A DNA stretch of 64,000 bases from Notospermus geniculatus (Eukaryota > Nemertea > Pilidiophora > Heteronemertea > Lineidae), in the NCBI GenBank assembly GCA_002633025.1, contig NMRB01002319.1:38034-102033 (forward strand), in the 5' to 3' direction. Within the stretch, counting starts at the first letter, position 1, and each line of letters opens with the position of its first letter. This document shows, piece by piece, positions 12,401 to 24,400 of this stretch. A program made the position numbers and the translations under genes. A model generated the notes under the pieces. That model worked only from the letters and a program-made list of their open reading frames with translations, did no database searches and had not been told where the DNA came from.

Positions 12401-15400
12401 TTCTGCCAAGTCGTAGCCAAATCTTTAGCCATTGTTCAGTTAGCCAAATTTTCTATTCTAATGGATTTTCAGTTTTGAAAATCTTAGCCAAGTGTTTGAA
12501 GTGTTAGCAAAATCAGAGGTGAAATAGCCAATGGCGATTTGGCGAGTGGGTAGCGCAATCTCTGTAATCCTATGGAACAGGGTATACCCAGTATCTAGGG
12601 TAACGACTGCCTGTAAGGGTCAGGGATTAGGGGTAAGGGTAGGGATTAGGAGTAGGCTTTTGGTCAGGGGTTGGAGGCCAGCTATCAAGGGTTGTGGGAT
12701 ATAGGGGCCAGGGGTTAGGATTCAAAGTGGACGACATTCACCCCTTCAGCTATAGTAACTCTGTGGAAGCAGTGGAGTGCATTAGTGGCATTTGTACTGG
12801 TCTGACCTTTTTAGGTCCAGCCTCTGAGTATTCAGCACTCAAATGGCTGTTAAAGCCTGATCCATGCCCTTTGTTTTTCCAGGCATGGTAGGCACTGATG
12901 CCACGTAAAAAAGTTTCGAAAGGGCCCTTATTTTTTCAGCGACCCATTTTCAAGGAATGTAAAACTGTCCCGTCATGTCCATTAGTGCAATTAAACCATT
13001 AAGATGTGACATGGTTTATTGTTATTAGGCAATTACACAGGTATGCTGTCCATGATAATGTGATACAGTGGATGATCTGCTCATTCATTGTTTTATTTAG
13101 GCCAATCTAAATTTCTGTTCAACATTTTTGACTGCATTCAAGCCCCTCTGTATTGAATTTTTCGGTATTTTCAAATTGTTGGAAAAGTGCAGGTCCTGAG
13201 GTGTCGTGGTCTTGTGAAGGTCACAAAAATGCTTTCCAGATACATGTGTATGTACTTCAAAGAATCAAGACCAGGGGTCTGTTTCATAAAGTGACTTTAA
13301 GCTAATGTTACCTTTAACCAAATACAAAATACATTGAAGTTAATGGTACCATCAGCCTTAAGTCCGTTTATGAATCAGGGCCCTGGTCTTCAGCAAACAT
13401 TGAATAAACTGCAGGCAGAGCTCTAATGTACGTACATGTATTCAGATAGAGCACAATACATTTTACACTAAAGTAACATCGCCGTCGGCAGACGTAAGGA
13501 CTTTCTTGAATTCATTATGTGCTCAGCATCTCGGTTCAGTATCAGGGTATTTAACTAGGTGATCAGTGTTCACAAAATTTTCCACGGTTGCTATGGCGAT
13601 AGAAAAAGCATGATGAGAAATGCCGGCAATGAACCTTAATTTGATTAAGAACTCATCCGGCCACATGTTACAAGGTGGAATAGGCCGACATGTTCCTGAA
13701 GTTGGCTATTAAATTTTTGCCTCTTGCTCCCTTCTGTGCCAGTATTTTCAGGAGTGCTGCAATTTCTCTGGATGCCCTATATGGTACATCATGGCCTACC
13801 ATGTGTCTGTACTACCTCATACTTCGTACGCATAAACCCATGGAGAACTTCGCCAGGATTTCTGTTTCTCGCGCGCCTCGAGTTGCGGTGCACCAATCAG
13901 AAAACTTGTTAGCCAACCTCGTTCCCAACAAAAATAACGAAATTTTCTAAAACAGAGAAGGTAGGTGTACAGAAAGACTGACGTGGTATTTAGAAACGTT
14001 GAGATTTATTGCAAATGTTAACGTTCTATGATAAAAAAACGGTTGTTATAAAAAAAACTAACAGCGGGAGTCACTCCACAAACAGGAACATCCGGTTGGA
14101 AACAGCTTCCCACAGCGAAGTTCGTCAAGGGTTTGTGCGAGCGTAGTCGGAGGGCGGAGCGATGTCACAACCCTTGGTGGTCAAGATGCATATGGCACTG
14201 AATCAGAATTTCCCAAAAATTGTACAAGAAATTTGTCTGCATATGGCTGGCACAGCCATTATTCTTTGCTCCCATTCCCTGTCAATTTCAGTCTGTATAC
14301 AAGTCAACCACCAAATCACAATTGAATTAGCAGTGTAAAGTGTTTTTAGCCTGGTAATGAATTTTGCTTCCAGCTCCAAGACGACAAGACTAAAGTGTGA
14401 ATAACTTCTTTTAAGGTGCTTTTCCACGAGGCAGTGCAGATGTGGAGGCGGTGGCAGGCATGGGTGCAGGTGTGGGTGTTGTGTTTCCATGAAACGGGCA
14501 CAGACACTGGAGTTTTCGCATGGGTTTGGGTCGTCGGTTGGTGGCGCCTGTTTCAACAACTTCCATCATTTCTTTATTACCATGGGAAATCCCAGAAGAT
14601 GATGACGCAATACCGTGGGGGCAAGAGGCGGGCGCGGAAAAATCTCTACATGACCGATTAAAAAAATTGTGTCCACCCATTCACCCACTCTGCAGCCGCA
14701 CCTGTGTTGTGGAAACAGTTAAGGGAAATGTGTTGGATCGATTTTTCCGCCTGTGCCCGTCACCGCCTCCGCGTTTGCACCTGCCTCATGGAAAAGCCAT
14801 TTATGGAAAGATTTCAAACTTCTATGACTTTGAATTTGTCACATTTATAAATTCGTCTTGTTTATAAATTCCAGCCTGTCACAACCGAGGAGGTATCGCA
14901 GGCGGCGAAGGTCTCCCCATTGGCCTGCAGCCTCATCAAGCCTCCAGAAGAGAGCGTCCTGAGTGGTATGCCCCTGACTGCCCAGAGGGACATCGCAGCA
15001 CGCCATGCCGAAGCCATACTATCAGAGTCACAGGCAAAAGCCAAAGCTTCAGCAAAAGAAGTAAAAGCGACTGGTAAGTTGACTTTTTTTCACCAAATCT
15101 GAGCATGATTTGTGCCCTCAAAATGTTTATTTGCCATTTGAATGCTCAGAAAGGTTCAAGGAGTTTTAAATGAGAATTTTAAACAGAAACCAAGTTAGGA
15201 TACCTGAGACACAATGCGTGCAATGCGTGACGGAACTGCTCCAGCATGTCGAATAGCAGACCAAAAAAATGCATGGGTCGTGTCGTCGAGATCGGGAACG
15301 GGCAATGATGTCCGTGCTATCCCAATCTCGATCGCGGAACCGGGATAACAGAACCCAGCTCTCTAATAACCAAGGCCGACTGCACAGAAAGTCCGATAAG

Positions 15401-18400
15401 TGCTTTCCGTGCCTATCGGCGGTTTAATGGAAAAATGCATCGTAACTAACTGCTGATAGGTACTGGTAGCACCATCGGACTTTCTGTGCGGCCGGCCCAG
15501 GACTTGTACTGAGTATAATTCATCTTCTTCAGAACCAACCAAGGATGATCAAGAGTCGAAATCTTTAAAACCGGACTTGCTAAAACCGGACTCGTTAAAA
15601 CCAGAATCAAAAGATCAGTCAAAAGTTCGGAGTATTTTGAAACGTGAAGGAAGCTTTGAACGATCTCGTGTTGGGCTCAACGTACGGAAGAAGGTACCAG
15701 ATCAAGAGACAATAACCAGCAGTGATGATGATCAAGTGAAAAAGGTGGCGCCAGTTGCAACGACGCCATTGATCATACCGAAGGCATCTTCGCCTGAGAA
15801 GGGGCAAACGGTAAGCATGAATTTCCTTCCCCGAAACTTGTCACCTGAAATATCTTCCAGAGCACATCCAGTGAAGGCCCATGAAAACTTACTACTTCCC
15901 AAGTCACATCCGAAGAAGGCCCATGAAAACTTACTTCTTCCCAAGTCACAATCGGTGAACCCCACGAAAACTTACTTCTTCCAAAGTCACAGACAGTGAA
16001 CCCCATGAAAACTTACTTCTTCCCAAGTCACAGACAGTGAACCCCATGAAAACTTACTTCTTCCCAAGTCACAGTCAGTGAACCTCATGAAAACTTACTT
16101 CTTCGCAAGTCACAGTCACTGAACCTCACGAAACTTCTTCGGAAGTCACATCCGATCAAGGCCCATGAAAACTTACTTCTTCCCAAGTCACAGTCATTGA
16201 ACCCCACAAAAACTTACTTCTTCCCGAATCACATCCAGTGAACGCCCATGAAAACTTATTCTTCCCAAGTCACGTCTGATGAAGGCCCATGAAAACTTAC
16301 TTCTTCCGAAGTCAGATTCAATGAAGGCCCATGAAAACTTACCTCTTCCAAAGTCAGATTCAATGAAGGCCCATGAAAACTTTCTATTATCTACATGTGT
16401 ACTTATTATTTCACTGTTTTCTAATTGAAGACATCAAGTTCAGATGAAACGACAGTCCGATGTTCAAATGAAGCCATCGCAAGACGGCGTGCACGAAAGG
16501 AGCAGGAACGTTTTCATACCCAACCAGTCGAATCCAGTTCACCCGAAACTACGCCCGAGAAACGGAAACCGAAAGCGGTGACCGCACGACACATGACACA
16601 GCCAATCACGGTTGGCGAGAAGAAAGTTGTGGAAAAGGAACACGAGGAAGAGGACATGTCAAAGATGTCGATATCAGAGAGGTTAGGGTCTTTCTTTGTT
16701 AAAGTTTTTAAACTTTGAGTTTATAGTCTGATATCAACAACGGTAGAGGTGTCATCCGACTTGATACTTGAACCCTGGGCTGACTGCACAGAAAGCCCAA
16801 TAGTGCTATCGGCAGTTATAATGCATTTTCCCATTACTAAACTGCCGATAGGCACTGAAAGCACTATCGTACATGTTTTTTCAATGCGGTCGGCCCTGGG
16901 CTCCATCCTGAAACTTTTCAGTAGAACTCCGATGAGCTGCTCATTCAGCTACAGACGAGGTCACCATAATGATATGCACTACAGCGATGACATCATGAAA
17001 CCTGGGGCCTGTTCATAAAGCGACTTTAAGCTAATGGTACCTTTAACCAGATGGAAAATGGATTGAAGTTAATGGTACCATTAACTTAAAGTCACTTTAT
17101 GAAACAGGCCCCATGTTAATACTGAAGCATAGCGTGCTTCATCTCTCTAAACTTGAGCATTACAAAATTCAAAATACTCAGCAACGCCCTCTCTCTTTCA
17201 GGTTGGCACTGTTAAAACACCGCGGGGAAGAAGACTGGAAAAAGCGTGTAAGCAAGACTGACGAAGATTTCGAAAAAACTGATATCACTTCGGAGGTTAA
17301 AAAACGTGAAAAACGCGATCGCAAGGAACGGCCAAAGAGTATCACAGACCTTGTTGCGTCGTTGGAGACGTCGGCGGAAGGCTGGCGGGGACGAGTGGAG
17401 GAAAAAGACGTCAGACAGTTTACTGTTGAGGGAAAAATATCGGCATCGGGTGAGTATTTGTGGAGGGTTCAGTAAGGATTTTCGGCCCATTTGTCGTCTG
17501 TACTACATGTATTTGATTTTGGGTATGGAATGGGCCAAAACGTGCCTGATGTGACTAATGCCAATTTCACCATTGCAAACTTCTGCCATTACTACATCTA
17601 GTTATTTCACATCTTACTAACTATTCAGGATTTGATTATTTTGCCCTTAGGACGGAAACGACCGACGCGCGAGTGTCACTCGGCGTCGCCTGTTATGAGA
17701 TTGCGTAAGTGAAAAATGATCGGTAGCCATAGGTTTGGGGAAGATAGGCCCTCTCTTGACCTCAGTGGCAACTTTAAGTGGCTCCTTGTGTCAAAGTTGG
17801 TTTGTAGTTCACTCACCTCAATATGAAAATCTGCCTGCAATAAAGTCCGGCAACATCTAAGTGCGACCCAATGGAATGTGGAAGTTAGGCAATATATTAG
17901 TTCGATTTTCCACGGAGCTTTAATCACACACAACTCTGAATAACGGATCAACAATGCGATCAGACTACAAACAAACTTTAGTGGTGCTCAATAGTGTGCA
18001 ACGGATCGTCACCGGTTATGCTGGTTGAATGCATAATTGAAAACCACAAATTCCTAGTGTCTCATTTCCTGACATCCGCATTCTGTACATGTACCTCATC
18101 CCTGCATTCGTAAGTGTGACTGCGAACCCTTATCCCCTAAAGCTGCGTTTACCAGACATCCGGAATGTGGTATAGGGATGCGGAATCCCCGGCGGAACGA
18201 TATGTTTTATACGAAAATGCATTGCATTTTCCGCTGCCGCGTTCCGCAGTCCGCATTCCTCGTGTCAGCTAAACGTAGCTTTAGACATTAATTCCTCCTT
18301 GGACATCTGGGACCTTATTCACGAAGTTCTCGTAACTTACATGTATGGGAGTGCGTAAACTATTGTCCATTTGCGGGCAACCTGTTGTTCATATCAGCCT

Positions 18401-21400
18401 GACAAGGATTTGCGTCCCCTTAAAGCTACAGGGCTTTGTGAATAAGGTCCCTGTACACTAAGCAATTGAATACAGTGTACCAAGAGTTTAAAACCTTGTC
18501 TGAACTATAAACCAGGTGTGAGGGATAGGAATTCAAATACATGTAGATCAGATACATGGGGAGTGTAATTCTTGAGAAAATGTGGCTGTTAGGCTATGGA
18601 TACACCGAACGTGAATTCGTGTGCGACAGGGCAACGCGCGCGATTTATGCTTTGAAAGCCTTTGTTTGCGTGCAGTCATAAAGGAATCAACCATAAAGGT
18701 TCAACTGACAAATTTAGCATTTTATAAATGTGGACAATATCCCTTTAAAACGCAACAGAATTGCATTCTGACGTTTCCATATGATAGGCAAGACCCTTCT
18801 GCATGTTTACTGCAAATTTTGTTGAATTCCGACTAGTTGATCGTATGATTCAAAAGGACTGAATTAATGAGAACCCCACGAACGATGTGTGTTCAGGGTC
18901 ATCGGTGTACATTCGAATAGGCTGACGTACATTTGTACATGGAACACTAATTGTGCTGAAAATAGCTCAGTTATCGTCAGAAATGGAATTCAAAGCATCA
19001 TGTTGGCAGGTTCATGTACCTCTTTACCACAAAAAAAGTTGAAGCTCGTGCCTATTACGTAAAGCCAAAATTCAGGCAGTAAGATCCATCTGGTGGCAAC
19101 ACATGAAGTGTATCCCTCAGTAAGCTCATCGTTCGCAGTTAAACCTTTATGGTTGATTCCTTTATGGTGCAGTGCAGCGGAAAATAACAAAGCCTTTGCC
19201 GCGCGAATATACGCATCGCGTTCGGTGTATCTCTAGCCTGATCGTTTGTTCCGGTCTGCATCCAGTACACTCTAAGATAGTTTTCCATGTATCAGTTACA
19301 CTTAAAATGAAAAATTTTTGGGGTAGTCATGGAAATGTTATCATGGTTTGTAAAAACAACTAGACTGCCAAGCTCAGAATTCCCATCCCTCTGAATGATA
19401 GACCTTTTTGCTCCTCTTAAGATATTTGCCACTGGGGTCACTCTTTGGACGACTTCATAAAGAAGTCTCATCTGTTTCTATTATGTTTTCTTTCAGAGGT
19501 TTATGGATTACTGATTACTTTAACTTTATGTATCTTTTTATTTAAAATTATTATACATATGACTTGAAAACTAATGGCATAAATGTAATACCCTTACATG
19601 TATTGGTATGTACATGTATCTTTTTATGTACAAATTATACATATGAAAACTAATTCTGATAGTTCTACGAAGACTGTTGTTGATATATATATATAGACTC
19701 CAGAAACTTGAAAAGTATGTCGCCTTCTAGTGTGGCATACATGCTTCCGTGATTCATCAGAACTTTTCCTAGTATTATACATACGTAGGTGAAAATGGGA
19801 CTTTCTTGCATCTAAAGAGGGCGCAAACATGATTTAGGGTCCATTTCTAAAAAATGTGGCCCGTCACCACAATATGAGTCTTAAGTCGCTCTGAGGTTGG
19901 CACGGTGAAACCAAATATTTGTCAATTTCAGGAGACCTTGGCCTGTTTTCTAACTTTTGTGAAACCTGTTATCCTCATTCGTATTCTGAGCAACGTAAGA
20001 CTCATTTCGTGGTGATGGATCACAAATAATTTTAAAGGGTTTCATCTAGTATTATGCTGGGCTCTTTGTTTTCTGTCTATTTTGCTGTTTGATTCCTTTT
20101 TCGATTTCTTGTTTTGATACGTATCACATCAACCTTTCTTTCATTTCAAGTTTATAAGTTTGATTACCTCAGTTCATAAAAGTGATAATTTTAGGTCACT
20201 GGATTCATTTAATAATTTTGGATATCCTCTGTTAGTCATTAAATTAATTTTGTTTTTAATAATTGGAGAAAACGTTATGAACAAATACTACAATACTGAG
20301 GTTCATTTGTACACTATGTTGGGGACTGAGGGCCGTATGCACGGGTCAGACTTAAGCCTAAAGTATAGCTGAAGTTGGGCTTTATTTTCTATGCTTGAAG
20401 CATTGAGAAAAGTCTGGCTTAATGAAAATCTGACTGAAGTCCAACCTGAGCATACAGCCCTGAGTGTTGTTTGAGAAAGTCAGAATCGTCTCAAAAGCAT
20501 CAAAACGTCAAACTGATGAATGGTACATGTCCTTTGAAACAGTTTGTCATGCACTTAGCAATAAAATATCCTGTTGAAGAGTTAATTACAAAGATTTGTC
20601 CATCATTAGGGGATTACTGCAACGTTTTCCATCTGCATCATTTCAACATTATAGCTTTTCGTTCAAACATATTATGGTCAGGCCAATGAGCACAGCACAA
20701 GACAAGTCAGAGGTCATACAGGATGTGCATGGAAAATCCTAACCTTGTATGCACTGATGCGTAGACAGCATGAGGATGCACATACCAATACCACCCCCTA
20801 GTGTTTCTTGAAAGTAAAAAAAGGAACTTTGCACCCCGTTCATGGGGGACAGATTGTAATGTATGAGCATGCATACCAAAACATCCCGAGACGTGTCTTC
20901 CGTCCCCTGGCAGAAAATTTTTTGACTGACAAATACCAGTTGACTGGTAGATGTTCAGGGAAGCTGTCAAAGATGGATGAATTGCTAAGTTATTTGTAGT
21001 TTTGAATGTCCAAAGAACAATGATTTAATGGTTAATGATTTAAGCTCTGAGGTGCTTCAGACCTACAGTCGTCCTCAAATTTATTCATACCCCCATGAAA
21101 AATTATAGGAAAAATATTTAAAAAATACAAATGAGCTGAACTGGCACGTCTTAGGCTTCATTGAATGACATTTAATTGGAATGTACAGAGATTTTTAAAA
21201 TACCGCCAAAATATCACAGAGATATCACAATTTCAAAATATCATGAAAAACTCAACTTTTTAAAAGTTCAAACATCTGATTCGAAATCGATATCATATCA
21301 TCCTATGACCAATTCTAAAAACTGCAGTGAAGAAAGTTTTCGAAAATCTCACTTCGATTTTGTGAAATTGCAAAATATCATTTGAATTTTCAAATTTGAT

Positions 21401-24400
21401 ACTTTGATAATTTCAGGAATTTTGAAAAAAATCGAATGCCATCACCCCCAGAGAGTCAAATGAAAAAGATTCCAAAGTATTTTTCTGACTTGTTAAATCA
21501 TATGAGAGAGTTATTTCAATAAATGGCAAAAAATGAATAAAAAAGCATCGAAATCACCAGTTTTTAAAAAATTATGCCGCAAAAACGAAGTGGTATATTG
21601 ATGCCAATCTTTCTTCACAAAGTTTCCATGATAAGGTAGTATGATATGAAATNACTGTCAATGATAAATGCGTGTAATCCAATGTTTTGTGAATAAAACA
21701 TGCATTAACGTATTAGATTATTCTTCATTTTGAGATTTTCATCGCTCCAAACCTCATAATGTTCCTATCTTCGTCATAAACCGCGCTTTCAGTAACGTTT
21801 GGCTGCTTCAGCCGCCACGCTCATGGGCGGCAAATGCGAGCGATAAATGCTATGTAGTCGGCAAGGGTGGATGGAGCGATAGTAGGAGTGACAGGAAGCC
21901 TTGGTTGGGCAAGATGGGATTTATAGTCTTGCGTACGTACGCAACCCAAGAACCATTCTGAAGATTAAAACAAAGGGAATCATATTGGTAATTGCACATG
22001 AGGCCAAAACTTACACGAAATAAACTTGACTTGGTTTTAGACGTCACCCCGCTGCGAGGTTAAGCAGTTTCCCGCGTGTGTGCCATGTCTTAGCGTGATG
22101 CCCAAATCACACGCCATCTGACTGTTGTGCCGAAATGGTACTGAATGAAGTACAAAAAGTCTGTTCTCTGCTCGGGTTGTCTGCTCCGATTTCACAATGT
22201 CATAGTTAAAGAAGATCGTTATAAGTGGCTTTTACTGGCCTATAAAGTAGTCCCTTGGCGTACCGGTATGCCTGTACAGGGGGAGGGGGTTTGAGCCAAT
22301 GCGTACAAGGTGCATACAATGAGGAGGGGTCTAAAAATCAGTGTTCTGGTGCGTACGTACTTAATGGATGCTGCCGTATTGGGCTTATGTCCTAGGATCT
22401 ATGGAATGTTACCATGTTACCCTTGCTGTTATGTGCAATAGACTGTTATCAATGGGCCTACATGTAGCTCTAGGGTACTATTTGCTGTACTCTGTTGCCA
22501 ATGTAATTACAAATCTTTGCGATAGATGGCATTAGTGATACTCCTCAAACATCATAAACAATACATGGGCCTAAAACTCGAAAAAAATATATCTTTGATA
22601 TGTTGATGATCGCCAGTGGAATTTTCTTCCCTCATGTTCGCGGATTTTAGAAGTGCACGGAAGAGAGAGTTCATTTAAACAAGAATTCAACAATTATACC
22701 TTTATGTAATCTTGGTTCCTACTAACTTCGTAGTTAGCCAACATTCATCAAGCCTGTTCCTTTTCTGTGCCCGAATACGCTTCAACTGCTTGTTCATCCA
22801 AATTAACAGTTTTCCCATTCATTTGCATGTTTTTACAGGTAAAAAGACGATACCCGACAGCCCCTTACTCTCCCGCCGGAAGAAGACGCCCAAAGCAGAT
22901 ATTGTACACTTGAAAAATGGTTAGTGAGACTTCTGCGGGGGTAGGGGCGGATCCAAAGTTTTGGGAAAGAGGGGGCAGACAGTGCTAGAAACATTAAAAT
23001 CTGCGGTGAATTTCAATTTTTTTGTTTCGAATTTCAGAATTTCATGGTCAATTTTACAGATTTGTTGGCCGAAGGGGAGCGTCCCCTGGATCTGGACCTG
23101 GGGGGGGGGGATTTATTTACTTCTCAATTTTAGGGGTATTCCGGGCATTTTGGTTGCCCCCATCGCACATAAAAATGTACACCACGTACATGTATACAAA
23201 AATTTTCACAACTGGATGGGCATGTTCGCATGGAACATTGATCACTTAAAAATATTTCATAACTAACTAATGACATACCTGTACCAGGAATTGAAATTTG
23301 CATGAAAATGCACACACTGTAAAAATAACTGTTACGAGTTAAGGTTTAGCTATACTAACTCAGCCACGCAGCTGCAATCTTGTACTCGGGATTTTCTGAG
23401 TGAGAAAAGGGCAAAAGAAAATCGTTTCACTCCAGTGAGAGCACTTTGTTCAAAGCTAGGCGCACACAGTCAAATAGCACTCAGACGTATTTGGTACAGT
23501 CTTATTTGGGTCATAGCCGAATTGGCGGAGACCAGAATGTCGCTGCGCCGCAGTGTGCTCCTGCACCAAATATTGAACAGATTGGTTTAAAGCAAATGGC
23601 TCGCGGGGTTTGTTGACAGTTGTTTGTTGACATGTCCTCAAATCAAGCGCCGTTTTGAGAAAAAGGCGAAAGAAGGATTTTAGCCAAACTTCGGAGGTGT
23701 ATTCTGCAAAATCTACCGCTTCGAAATCAATGTGAATAGTACAAAATGTACATTTTGACCGACTGAATTCGAAACTGTCATTAACCCATTTTAACAAATT
23801 TTTAATGGAACCTCGTCTCCAGTGTTTACGTTCGCATATGTGCACAGATTTTGCATATGGCTGGAGCACGGCTTTGCCTGGAGGCGAGATTCACACTCTA
23901 TGGGAGGTACCACCAAAAATCAAAACAAACCCCGCGAGCCATTTGCTTTAAGGAACATGGCAGAGCCAAGCAGTGCAGCCACGAGTATGGCTCATGTGTC
24001 ATTAGGCGCACACTGCGAAGTTACATGTACGTGGCTGTGCCATTTCAAATAGAGCTGCGCCAAATACTGAGGTTATGCGTCTGTGTGCAGCTAGTTTTGG
24101 GAACCAAAAACTGAAACCCTATCCATACCTGCATATTATGCTACATGCATGCGCTTCTATTTCAACTTTTCAGATTCAGAATCAAGTGATTCGGTGTCCA
24201 CACCCACCCCACCAGTATCCCCGACTAAACTATCACTGCCAAAACAGACCATCTCTGACAATACCATGAGTAAGTCAATAGTGTAGTGCTCATAGAATTA
24301 AATGTATTCATTGGCACAGCATCGGACACGAATGCCATAGTGTCCTGTCCGCAAAAATAGGTTAGGTATAATATTTGAGTATTCATTTATGTCCATAATG

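Noticed and set aside
14203-14680. His/Pro-rich minus-strand frames over 100 codons
   Set aside because: They lie across a GC-rich foldback MITE, have no domain, and are antisense in a supervillin intron.
15990-16380. CRISPR-like regular array
   Set aside because: The 41-bp units have no unique spacers and the genome is eukaryotic; it is a minisatellite.
23456-23869. 137-codon minus-strand frame
   Set aside because: Located in the arms of the 635-bp foldback; no recognised domain.
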